Of a stretch of 64,000 nt of DNA, positions 12,104 to 23,039 are shown one piece after another. How positions within the stretch are numbered: position 1 is the first letter of the stretch; each line of letters opens with the position of its first letter. The position numbers were made by a program, and so were the translations under genes. The stretch comes from Sipunculus nudus (Eukaryota > Annelida > Sipuncula > Golfingiida > Sipunculidae). The stretch lies in contig CM049321.1 in assembly GCA_026874595.1 (NCBI GenBank), positions 23,859,979 to 23,923,978 of the forward strand. The letters run 5' to 3'. The notes beneath the pieces were generated by a model. It saw only the letters and a list, made by a program, of their open reading frames with translations. It was not told the origin of the DNA and made no database searches.

Positions 12104-14815
12104 CTAACAACAGAAAAGAACTAGGAAAAAAATGAAGTTCATTCATTTTCGTTTACTTGATACATAAATTTCATGAGTAAATGGAGCCTGTGTAGCATAT
12201 GATCAGTGAATGGTATCATATAGGCATAGATACATATGGACAGCTGTATATCTGAGCAGAGTTTGGTTTATCATGTACATTTATTCCCCCCCCCCCCCCC
12301 CCATAGAATAATATTGTATTACCTGCCAGTATTTTAGATAATTACATATAAGAGAAGTGCATGATTTTGGATACTTACAAGCCAGTCTGTTTAGTTGAAA
12401 CCCAGTGTAAAGGCCCCCTGCATCAGGATAAGTATCTCGAATCCTCCACACAGCACAACTCGGTATCACTCTTCTGTTGCCAGCACCTAGTCTACCATGT
12501 TGCCACAACACAAACTGCCTATATGCCCCGTGTCTCATACTTCTGTTGTCACCATCAGGCGCCAACTGCAGAACATCACCTCTGTAAGCATTTGCTAAAG
12601 CAATTGCAGTGGGGTCTAGAATATACAGGTCCATCTCCTGTAGTAAAAAAAAAAAAAGAAATTCATAATCTGTGTCAGGAGCACAATACCTGTGTTATTA
12701 TTATTTTACGTGCTTCAGGTATGTACATACATACCAAACCTAACATCTTGTGGCAGATAACATTTTTCTAATCTTGTGTTATATGGTGTACATATTTATG
12801 AATATTGAATTTCCTGTTCCACAATGGTTTACAAATTGTATGATAGCACAGAAAATGGAATACAACAGGAAATTCAATCTGGTTTTATTTAGTCTCAAGC
12901 AGCTTTTTAAACAGTGGCTAACTGTGATAAACTTTAATTCATTGTGTCATGTTTGGGAAATTATTAATGTAAGGTGTGTTTTTACTTGTAAATCTTAATT
13001 ATAAAATGCAGAGAGACAAAGAATAGATCACAGTGAACATTTTCTTATGCAAACACATATATTTTACTTTTGTGTGGTACCTGGAATAAATTTATTTTTG
13101 AAATCATGTATTAGTTTTTTCACTATCTTTTGGTATACAACTTGTGGTCCTGACAAGTGATCTAACTTACTGGTCTGAAAGCTAAACATTCCTGTCTGAA
13201 GCCGCAACACAGTCTTTCCATTTCTGTTGGCATTTGTCTGCAATTTTTGCAGACACACCAATCTGGAGAGTTCCCCCCTGGTGGTGGGTGGTACCCAGTC
13301 TCTGGTGCCGCCTCAGGATGGTGAGACAACAAGTCCAGTACCATCCCAGGAAACCGCTCCACCACCTGCAGGGAAAATTCAAGCAGCTCCTCCTGTTTCA
13401 TGGCCTTCAGCAGATCCTATTGAAAAATAAAATTTAGTAACTTATCATAGGTGAAAAGAAAGCTATTCCACAAATTTATTCACATATTCAGGGCTACTTG
13501 CAAGTAAAAGTATATAAAATATTGTTTTATAGGACAAACTAAAATAACCACAAGATTCTTAAATTTAATTTTGTGACACTGTTTTGTAAACACTGCACAA
13601 TGGCAAATCTGTTTATTGAAATTAAATACAAGCAAAAAGGGCAAATTTTTTTGCCTGCCCTCTCATCTGTAAACCATTTAAAACTAAAAACCTTTATATT
13701 TTCTTTCCTCTCCTCCCTTTTTTTCTTTAGTGCATCACTCACCCCTTTCTTTTGTGCATCACTGCCAGACCTCCCTCGTCCTCTGCCCCTCCGGCCGGTT
13801 CCATGCCCCCCTCGTCCCCTACCTCTTGCCCTCTTTCTCTGAGGTCTTGTTGGGGGGGAACTCTCTGTTTCTGATTCTGCCTAGAATGTTGCAAAATTTA
13901 ATGTGTACAATATACAATTAGGGACTTATTGTATCAGTAAATTGCACAATTCACTTTTGTTATATGAATAACAATCACTTTCAGTGTGACCATATGTCTG
14001 ACCAAGATAGATCAAATAAGTCTGATTTCATTATTTAATTCTCTATATTGTCTGCCTTACTTTATAAGAACCAACACAAAATTATATATATAATTAGCAC
14101 TCAAAACAATTTAGCTCAAAACAATCTGATGACTGTACCAAAAAATTAATCCTGTTGACACAAGTAATTTTTGTAAACCAAGTAGTTTTTTATATCGAAA
14201 CCACTCGGATGAAAAAGAAAGAAATAAAGACTGTCACAGAAATAATCTATGTGGTTTGTATTCCTCAATCTTTATCCACAGAAAAAAAAATATTGTGATG
14301 TCAAAATGTGCTCCATTTTACAATCATCTTATGTGTGCACTTTTACTTAAAATAATAGTCTAGCCCCACAACTATATACCTAGTGTCCAAAAGTAAGAAG
14401 GAATCAAATACTGAATTAGTCACGGTGTTTACATTTTTGTTGCGGCTTGATGGTTTCTAATCCCAGAACTTTTAGAATCCCATTCATCATGTTATATACA
14501 GATATTTAGGCGTAGTGTACTTTTTTAGGATTTACGAATGCAGTGACACACTGAAATAATACGAATACGGCCCGAGGCCACTTTGCCTAACGCAAGTGAT
14601 CGTATCTGAATTTCACGCAAGCTGTCATGTCAAAGAAGAAACGCTTTCAACCGGGATAAACAGAAAGGAGGAGACATTTTACGTGTGATTCATGACACTG
14701 GTACTTAAAAAAACATTAGGCAACTTATCAAGAGTAAGCATTTATACGAGAAACTAGACAATCACGAGATAATACAAGTACTTACCGCTACGGTCTCTTC
14801 TGATGACGATTCCAT
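12104..14815 (-). CDS. P2X7 ballast-domain protein carried by the transposon, 5 exons, ~230 aa
   Basis: Exons: 14815-14786, 13880-13743, 13416-13171, 12637-12379, and probably 12120-12104. The first four joins are phase 0 and the last is phase 1. Residues 1-20 are Ser/Glu-rich; 22-50 form an Arg-Gly-rich basic tail (GRGRG repeats). The rest is a full P2X7-type intracellular ballast domain: PDWCVCKNC (Cys110, 112, 115), CC at 126-127, Cys133, then RHGAYRQF (His174), PSCAVWRIR (Cys199) and YTGF. These Cys/His residues match the set that holds two zinc ions in P2X7; the receptor's pore part is absent. Standalone ballast proteins are known in invertebrates. Its role in transposition is unknown; the RG tail suggests nucleic-acid binding. 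If the GTAAGT at 12378 is not used, the frame instead runs through a poly-G tract to a stop at 12281. Confidence 0.8.
12285..12302. repeat. Poly-C tract
   Basis: About 18 consecutive C between the two convergent transposon genes. On the minus strand it would encode poly-Gly if the ballast gene's last donor were skipped. An AATAAA on the minus strand (about 12279-12284) lies immediately downstream and could be its polyadenylation signal. Confidence 0.9.
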
Positions 14816-14847
14816 CGTGATCGCGTGTGTTTGTTTACTTCATGCTG

Positions 14848-14857
14848 GCGCATGCGC
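14848..14857. promoter_or_regulatory. NRF1-type palindrome upstream of the ballast gene
   Basis: GCGCATGCGC, the palindromic core of the NRF1 consensus, lies about 33 bp upstream of the minus-strand ATG at 14815. The stretch is locally GC-rich, and no TATA box is obvious. This suggests a broadly active promoter unlike the TATA promoter of the transposase. Confidence 0.45.
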
Positions 14858-15107
14858 GGAACTCCGGTATATGCTAATGAGATTTCCCCGGAACGCATAC
14901 GAACGTACTTGAAAATGACAAAATAGCAGTCCAAAACGGCGACATATCTGACCAAAGCGGCTAATCAAATTGTCACACCCGGTTCCCATTTTACGGATAG
15001 GAAGCATTATGTCGGGAAATATTTCAGATAATTGGTTTACTAGATTATTTAGACAATATAAGATGAAATATAAGGTAGGTTATGAGTACAACTGATTCCT
15101 GATTTAA

Positions 15108-15126
15108 CTAGAGGGTCGGCCTTTAA
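15108..15126 (-). repeat. Right 15-bp terminal inverted repeat and TTAA target copy
   Basis: CTAGAGGGTCGGCCT followed by TTAA (15123-15126). The wider site reads TTAATTAA, so the insertion went into a palindromic AT-rich target. Confidence 0.9.
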
Positions 15127-15264
15127 TTAACAACATAAATTGGTTTAATACTGGCACTGGCCAAAATATTCGAAAATGTTTTCATCCCATTCTTCTGTAT
15201 TTTTTTTTCAGTATCTGCAAATTCTGTTATATTTTAACATGCCAGCTGATCGTGTTAGTTTTAT

Positions 15265-16520
15265 TAGCTCAGCTGACTTTCAGTCATGCTTTGCAATAGC
15301 AATAGGTCTTTGACCATCGTCCTTCCGTCTGTCCGTCCAGCCGTCCGCCCGTTATCAGGGCACAAATGGTAACTGTAAGGGCTAGGATTATGAAACCTAT
15401 GCAGCCTTAGAGGTTCTTAAAAGATCTCCTTGCAAACCTTAAAATAGGTCACTGTGACTTATATTCTCCGAGTTACGGGGTGTGTTTGCACCCCTAGAAT
15501 AAATTCTTATAGCCAAAATTTTTATCTCATACCTTTCATCTTTCACATACATCTTACCTACTAACAGAGGAAGAACCATTATTATTTTGATGTCACAATG
15601 TCAAAGGTCAAGGTCACAGGAACCACCTCTTTGTAAAAGCTTGGGGATGCATTTTAAGCCAAACCTTTCATACCAATCCTTTGATCTTTCACATTTGGCT
15701 CACCTACCAAGTTTGTGAAGAATCCAACAGATTTTGAGGTCACAAGGTCAAAGGTCATGGTCACAGGATCCACTTCTTTTAAAAGGTTGTGGACACATTT
15801 CAAGGTAGACTTTTCATTCCAATCCTTCCAGCACTGACTTATCGCTTCACTGCCAACAGGGAAAAGACCTTTTGATTTCGAGGTCAAAGGTCTAGTTCAC
15901 TGCACCCACATTTTGCGTGGAGTCATTTTAAGGCAAACTTTTTAATCTATACCTTTCATCTGTATATATGGCTTACCTACCAATAGGGGAAGGACCCTAT
16001 TGATGTTGAGTTCAAAATGTCAGAGATCATGGTCACAAAACTAAATTGTTCCAAATGCTAGTGAATATATTTCAAGCTAAGCTTTTCACAAAACTAAATT
16101 GTTCCAAATGCTAGTGAATATATTTCAAGCTAAACTGTTCTGCCCAAACCTTCATGGTCACAAAACTAAATTGTTCCAAATGCTAGTGAACATATTTCAG
16201 GCTAAACTGTTCTGCCCAAACCTTCAGTCTTTCACATATGCCTCATCTATGCATCACTCAATTGGATTCAAACTTCATATTTATGGGTCCTTTTGCTTGA
16301 AGAAATAACATTGATTTTGGGGTCAGCTGGTCAGGAGGTAAAAGGCTGCAGGTCAAAGTTATTCACACATTGGTTGCCAAGTGATTACTCAAGTTTTAAG
16401 TAGTTGCCCATCACTCTAGAAAGAATCCAGTTGATATGTGGGCAAAAGGCCAAGGTCACAGGTCAAGGATGTTCACAATAAAAACTTACTTTGTAGACCA
16501 TCTCTGTTTCTTGTATATAT
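15265..16520. repeat. AGCTCAGCTGA / GTCCGTC-type dispersed repeat rich in AGGTCA half-sites
   Basis: It opens with TTAGCTCAGCTGACT and a CCGTCTGTCCGTCC run. It continues as many imperfect copies of a phrase like GGTCAAGGTCACAGG alternating with 'ccTTTcatCtTTcaca' blocks. No open frame is convincing. This matches a class of long non-coding repeats that I associate with bivalve and other molluscan genomes. Confidence 0.6.
16034..16227 (+). repeat. Three tandem copies of a 53-72-bp unit
   Basis: CACAAAACTAAATTGTTCC starts copies at 16034, 16087 and 16159. The second and third also share CTGTTCTGCCCAAACC. It is a local expansion inside the AGGTCA-rich repeat. Confidence 0.9.
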
Positions 16521-18259
16521 AACCATTGCACTCCAACTGGTACATCTCACTTTGTGCCTGTAATTGTGAGTGACACTTGTGATATATGACTCCCTTTTGT
16601 ATCAGCACATTAATGATAGGTACATATGATTAGTGCATAACAAAAACACTGATGCTGGAATGTTTCGGCCAGGCATTAAGACTATTAGGGTATAGTATTA
16701 AGGTTTAGCTACTGATTTATAAATGATTGGAACATTTTACAGTTTATTTTATGGAATCATATCAATAAACTTAGTTTCTTAGATATCTGAATATTTTGAT
16801 ACAAATCATCAGATATACCAGCAAGTGTTTTTTTCTGATATGTGGGTCTGTACCTGGATTTAGGATGATTTCTTTCTTCCAGGTTTTGCAGTTCATCTAC
16901 CCTGCTGACCCCACTGAAATGTAAGGTGATAATTAACAAATATTGGACATGCACTTTTTACATTTGCATGTCCATAACCTGATATGTGAGCTCTCCAACT
17001 TGATCATGCCTTTTGAATTGTTTTTGGACATTCATTAGTGTAATATTCTTACAGCACGCCACAATTGCCAAAAGCATATTCTCTTATTGGAGGATTTGTG
17101 ACATCAAGTGTCAGACTCATCAGAAATCTGGACATTATGTCTGCCATGTAGCACCTCAGAAATCATTTTGTCAGTGCAGTTCCAATGATTTTTAGCTCAG
17201 CTGACTATAAGTCATCTGAGCTATAGTTGTGGTCCATTGTCCGTCGTCCGTCCGTCTGTCTGTCCGTCCGTCCGGATGTCCGTCCGTAAGACTGGCACGT
17301 TTCGACACCATTGGACCTACGAATCTGAAATTCGGCATACAGTTAGATGTCCCCAAAATCTCCTACCATGCCAAAAATTAGGTAAATATAACTTCGTTCC
17401 TTCGAGATATTAAGGAAAAAACTCAATTTTTTATTAGAAATCTATTTTCACACTTCAGGACTGCCTGATATCAAAACCACTCATCTGGTTTTCTTCATTT
17501 TTACCATAAATATTCCTCTATATGGTTCCTGTGTACATGCCAGAAAGTGAGTCAGAATTATTTAATTTTAAAAAGTTATGGGCCCAAACATAATGGACTT
17601 TGTTAAAAAATGAGGAAAGATATTTGGTCACTTAAGACCAACAGTGTTAAAGGTAGGAACTTTTTTCAGTAATACTACTTTAAATAATCAAAATTTAATT
17701 GTATACCAAAAATTAGATCAAAATCTGTTAAATTTTTTTTAATATTGGCAAAAATATAAAATTGGTACCTTAAATTTTGCCCAAGTTTGACCATGGCACG
17801 TTTTATTCCTGTAACTGCTGAGGATTTATTTTTCAAAGCATGTTTTTGTTACCACTTCAACTGTTAAAACAAAAAAATTGAAACCAGTTGATCAAAAACT
17901 GTAGATTTTATTCAAGTTTTCAAGCACCATGTCACATATTGTTTACATCAAGCTAGTGTTATGCAGTTTACTAGAGCTCAGCTCCCCAGCTTCAGCTCTA
18001 AGTTCCTTAAATTTTGCATACAGTTAGATGTCCCCCAAATCCTCTACCATACTAAAAGTTTGGTCACTAGGACTGCATTCCTTCAAGATATTAAGAAAAA
18101 ACTTCATTTTTCCATTAAAAACCCATTGTTACACTTTAAGATTGCCTAATATCAAAACCACTGATCTGACTTTGATCATATATAATATACATATTTTTTT
18201 TTTATTTGCTATGCATATGCCAGAAATGATGTCAGTATTGTGTAATTGTATCCGCCAAA

Positions 18260-19385
18260 ACAGAGTTTTGCACAGTGTCCATCTGTTCGTCTGCCTTGGG
18301 TTAAAATCACTCATATCTCTGCAGTGACTTGACTAATTCACCTGAAATTTGGCATGCGTATACATCCTGGATAGCTTTTCTGATTTTGTGACAGGTGGCG
18401 CCACCTACATTCACGTTTACGCTGCAGACATCCAAGCTCATATCTCGGGAACCGTTTGACCGATCAGGAAATTTTTTTTGCACAAATGTAGCCCTTGGAG
18501 AGCTTTATAACATACACAAAAAATGGTGGCGCCACCTGCAACCATGTTTGCACGGTGTCCATCTGTTTGTCTGCCTTGGGTTAAAATCACTCATATCTCT
18601 GCAGTGACTTGACTAATTCACCTGAAATCCGGCATGCGTATACATCCTGGATAGCTTTTCTGGTTTTATGACAGGTGGCGCCACCTACATTCACGTTTAC
18701 GCTGCAGACATCCAAGCTCATATCTCGGGAACCGTTAGACCGATCAGGAAATTTTTTTTGCACAAATGTAGCCCTTGGAGAGCTTTATAACATACGCAAA
18801 ACTGGTGGCGCCACCTACAGCCATTTTTGCACAGCTCCTGTCTGTTTGTCTGCCATGGGATAAAATCACTCATATCGCAGCAATGGTTTGACATATCTGG
18901 CTAAAATTTTGCAGGTTTATACATCTCCGACAGCTCTCTTGATTTTATGACAGGTGGAGCCACCTGCATTCTAGTTTATGCAGCAGACATCCAAGCTCAT
19001 ATCTTGGGAACCGTTTGACCGACTGGGCCAAAGTTTTCCTTGTGTATAGTTCTCACATACCTCTTTATCATACGCAAAACTGGTGCCGTCACCTGCAACC
19101 ATTTTTGCTCAGCGTCCATCTGATTGTCTGCCACGGGCTAAAATCACTCGTATACATGTAGTGGTTTGACTTATCTGCCTTAAATTTTGCATATGTATAC
19201 AACTGGGACGGCTTTCTGGATTTTTGGTAGGAGGGGCAACCTTCATACACAATTTGGCTGCAGACATCCATGCTAATATGCAACACTTCACTCTATTTCC
19301 CCTTGCCACTAAATCCATGCCTCACTTCACCCGTTCCACTCTGATTTAGGCGGATACACGTAGTCGCTTGTCGACTACCCGTATT
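18260..19385 (+). repeat. ~280-bp tandem array, about four copies, with GGTGGCGCCACC palindromes
   Basis: Unit starts resembling CACAGTGTCCATCTGTTC lie near 18268, 18548, 18829 and 19108. Copies 1 and 2 are nearly identical; copies 3 and 4 have drifted. Each of the first units carries two GGTGGCGCCACCT-type palindromes and the phrase CATATCTCGGGAACCG. Short open frames here are artefacts of the repeat. Confidence 0.88.
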
Positions 19386-20843
19386 CTAGTTGTTTTAAGT
19401 TCTAGGCCCAAACATAATGCACTTTGTAAAAAATCAAGAAACATATTTACTCTCTTTACATGAAAATTGCTGAAGGTAGAGATTTTTTGCCAGGGATATA
19501 ACATTATTTAATCAAGATTCAATTGTATTCCCAAAATTAATTCTGAATTTTTCATATTTTATAAGTTATAAGCATAAATATAAAATCAGTACCTTAAATT
19601 TTGCCCAACTGTGGCCATGGCATGTTTTTTCCCTGTAAGCACTGTTGATTTAATTTTCATATCTTGCACATATAAGGATTTTAGCTTCTAAATTCTGAAG
19701 TAAGAAAAGGAATTGGTCAAAAACTAGCTTTTATGAAAGTTTTTATGAGACCATATCACACCTTGGCTGTACTGTAGCCCCTCTTTTATGTCCCTACATT
19801 GACCTTTCAGGCCAATTATGCATGCTTGAAGCAAGGCACTCTGCAGCCAGCCAGCTCTTGGGTGGCTTCAACTGGATCTAACTGTCCAACCCCCTCCACT
19901 AGTATTTGTTTAGGCCATAAACATAACAATAAACTTTTTTTTTAATTCTTGGTTTATTAAAAGAACTTAAAAAAAATAAATGGAAAAGGAATTTATAGTT
20001 AATGAGTTACAGGGGATTACCTTGCAATTACTGATCATTTATGGATCTTCCATGGATGGCCAAAATTGTATTTCAAATGATACCATGCAGTCACCATTGG
20101 GTATTTTTCATTTCAACCATAAAAATGAAAAATAAATAATTAAAATAAATTGTTGTTTACTATTAGGGATTATATGAAGCAAGATAATGATAGACAAGGA
20201 TGCAGTTGATTATATTAAATTAATCTAAATTTCCAGGTCTTTTTCAGGTGTTTAACTTGGTTTATATCTATTACAAAATTAAAATAATAGATAAATATGT
20301 CAAAAATTTAAAATATTACTCAGACAAGTGCTCATTAAAGATTTTAATTTGTTTGACTTATAACTCATGGTTGTATCAGTTGTTACATGATACTGGCTAA
20401 ATAATCAAAATTTATATTGCTGGTCCTCTATTTCAGTTCATAAAATTAAACATTCCCAACTCCAGTTTGCTCCTGGTATAATATATTGGGTGTTTTGATC
20501 CTTGGATTAATTTTAACACATGTATTAGTTTTATAGCTGAGAATACTTTTCTTTTTTTCCTGATACCATTTAAAAAAATATAAATATTCAAATTTTTCCT
20601 GTTAGTGCTGTGGATTTAATTTTGACAGCATTTACACATTAACATTTCATCTGTTAAAATCTGAAATTTGAAACCAATTGATCAAAAACTGTAGATTTCA
20701 TTCAAGTTTCCAGGTACAATGTCTTCATTGTTTACATCAGATCAGTATAAATGCAATGTACTGGGCAGTTACATAACACCTTCAGGTCTGACCTACTGTG
20801 AGTGTCTGGGTCAGGCTAGGTCAGGCAGTAATTACCAGAGAGC

Positions 20844-20872
20844 CTCTCTTCTCTCTCTCTCTCTGGCAGTCT

Positions 20873-20910
<38 letters not shown>

Positions 20911-20931
20911 CTTTTTCTCTTTCTTTCTCCA

Positions 20932-20990
<59 letters not shown>
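20844..20990. repeat. (CT)n microsatellite
   Basis: Interrupted CT/TC dinucleotide tract of about 145 bp. It creates spurious open frames of poly-Ser/Leu and poly-Arg/Glu on the two strands. Confidence 0.95.
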
Positions 20991-20991
<1 letters not shown>

Positions 20992-21496
20992 CTAGTTGCC
21001 TCCCTTCCTCCCTCCATCCCATTCTGTTGACAGGTACTATAAACTAGATACATTAGCTATAAATGTTGATGCAATTTAGAAATGTGAATCAACTGAAATA
21101 TTCACAATCACATGTATGTTATACTGTAAATTTATAGTAACATTCGGAAACCTGGATTAAAATTATGTAATGAAAAAAAGGAATAAATGCAGATATTGTT
21201 AAATTTTTCTTGGCTTAGTAGAATAGGGAAAAAATTATTTGCTTTGTTTCTCCATCTGTCTGTCTGTTTTAAATATTCAATGTTCATGAATAAACTTTTT
21301 TTATAAGCACTGTTGAATTTAATTTCATATCCTGTATGTATATGCAAGGGTGTTGTAACTCTCACCATCCCCTTCTTCATCCCACTGAGGCTTTGCTCCT
21401 TGGCACTGTGAACAATAGTTCTATGGCTATAGCATAAAATTTAATAATTAAAGAAAATATGTACAGAGAGACAGAGGCATTGTAACTCTGATGATA

Positions 21497-21515
21497 ACAC
21501 CACCCCCCCCCCCCC
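21497..21515. repeat. Poly-C tract
   Basis: Homopolymer C run of about 15 bp preceded by ACACCA. Confidence 0.9.
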
Positions 21516-23039
21516 CATCAAGTCATTGCACCTGTGGAATGCTTATCAAAAAGGTAACCATTGGAAAGGCATGGTCAGGTCTCAAATATTATTTGCAACA
21601 TTTTCTTCAATCATATAAACCAACCATGGCCCAGATTACCTCTTCCTCTCAAACATTATCTACATTTTATCATATTTTTAAGATTTTAACCTTCCAGGTG
21701 GCTCAGTACTGTTGACCATTTGTCCATAGGTACCTATGTACATGCCAGAAATTATGTCAATATTGTGTAATATGTAGACATGAGGGGCATCAAAATTATG
21801 CACCTTGTCAAGACCGATCTTGTCAAGATATTATGTCATACAGTCACAAATTCATAAATCCCCTCATCAGCATAGTTAATCATAACCTTGTATCTGTCAA
21901 ATTGAACTCTTGCAGTTTTCCATACACTATAGCTCCTTCAACAAATAGCCTTCTCATCATTATACTACTGCTTAGCATACTGTCATTGCATTCATTTTTG
22001 CTCAAATAAATTGCTTTTTTCGACCCCTCCAAAATAAATAAAAAATAAACCACTGTATTTTACTCCATATTAATCCATCAGTCAGGTTATTTCATATATC
22101 ATTTACTCGCATATTAAATTATTTTCCTTTATAAAAGCCCAACATGACCATGATATTCTAAGCTTTATCTACTCATTTAGTATCACAATGGTGATACATT
22201 TATAGTCCAATCATGATCAGCTGAGCGCCGTGACCCATGGGTCCCTTGTTTTTTTATGTTTGGTTCCTTTTAGAGGATGTTTGTTGTCCGATTTCAGAAA
22301 TCCAGTATGGGCACCAGGTAGCCACCTTTAAATTCCTTTTGAACATATCATCTCAAGAACTGTTAATGTGAATGCAGTGGGACGTATATTAATGTAATCT
22401 TGCAAAGGAATGGGTCAAAGATTATTTAATAAATATGATCGTAATTTATGAAGTTCAGTATAGAAAACCAAATTACAAAAGCATTAGTTTCCATTTGGAG
22501 AGATTTGATTAAAAAAGTTTAGCAGGACACAAATCGAAACCACCTGCCCTAGAAACTTCTCACGGAAAATCTAAGGAGCCAATAAAAAGTCTCCTAAGAA
22601 AACTGAAATTTGGTCTGTATACTCCGAGCTATGGCGCTTAAAATAACCCTACCCCTTATATTTAGAGAAATTGACAACAACAAAAAAAAAACTCCAGTAT
22701 CCAGATAATTGATCCATGGATTGCCATGAATCTTGCCTTTAATATTAACCTTGAGTAGTTTGCCATTTGTAATTTTTCTAATGTTACGATTTCTTTTACT
22801 ATTTATGAGACCGTCAAGGGACATCAGTCATGTCAGTTTCTCAGCTTTGGTTGGAACTAGTGTCCCTATTTTTTATAATTAATAATTATAATGAATGTGT
22901 TTATTGATCGTGACTGGTTTCTTTAGTTCTCGAAGACTGGTGGCGCTAACTGTATTTTTTTTTCTAGATTGATACTATCAGATTCTCAACTGTAGTTTTA
23001 TCCAGCGTCCAAAAAGCTTGTGTGTTAATTAGGGCCCTG

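Larger units (their letters stand above)
3530..15122 (+). mobile_element. 11.6-kb TTAA-flanked two-gene DNA transposon (Kolobok-like)
   Basis: The ends are AGGCCGACCCTCTAG (3530-3544) and its exact reverse complement (15108-15122). Each is directly bordered by TTAA (3526-3529 and 15123-15126), as expected for a TTAA target duplication. Between the ends lie a forward 13-exon transposase gene and a reverse ballast-domain gene whose 3' ends nearly touch near 12.1 kb. TTAA insertion is used by the piggyBac and Kolobok superfamilies. The encoded transposase does not look like piggyBac, and ends beginning AGG fit what I recall of Kolobok, so I call it Kolobok-like. Intact termini, intact target duplication and uninterrupted spliced frames point to recent insertion. 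Later insertions and duplications sit in the introns. The superfamily name is the least certain part; the boundaries and mobile nature are well supported. Confidence 0.88.
17191..22256. repeat. Long composite repeat bounded by AGCTCAGCTGA inverted ends
   Basis: The left edge is TTTAGCTCAGCTGACTATAA followed by a GTCCGTCGTCCGTCC run. The right edge near 22216-22256 is GATCAGCTGAGCGCC...CCCTTGTTTTTTT, the inverted counterpart of GCTCAGCTGA. The interior contains internal duplications: the block near 17570-17950 recurs in diverged form at 19395-19760 and in part at 20580-20720. It also holds a 280-bp tandem array and simple repeats. I find no transposase or RT frame. It may be one expanded element or several nested copies. 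Confidence 0.5.

Noticed and set aside
13064-13261. Continuation of the ballast exon past 13171 as coding
   Set aside because: A GTAAGT donor at 13170 followed by the exon at 12637 gives an ungapped alignment to the P2X7 ballast domain, so the extension is intron.
3530-15122. piggyBac assignment of the TTAA element
   Set aside because: Target and ends alone would allow it, but the transposase lacks the look of the piggyBac family and its DGRNDSPG / TDQH / SFDLWH pattern fits a Kolobok-like DDE protein better.
18395-19318. Three similar frames beginning MAPPTFTFTLQ or related words
   Set aside because: They come from the 280-bp tandem array, drift freely between copies and lack any family match.
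20798-21053. Ser/Leu- and Arg/Glu-rich frames on both strands
   Set aside because: They are translations of the (CT)n microsatellite.
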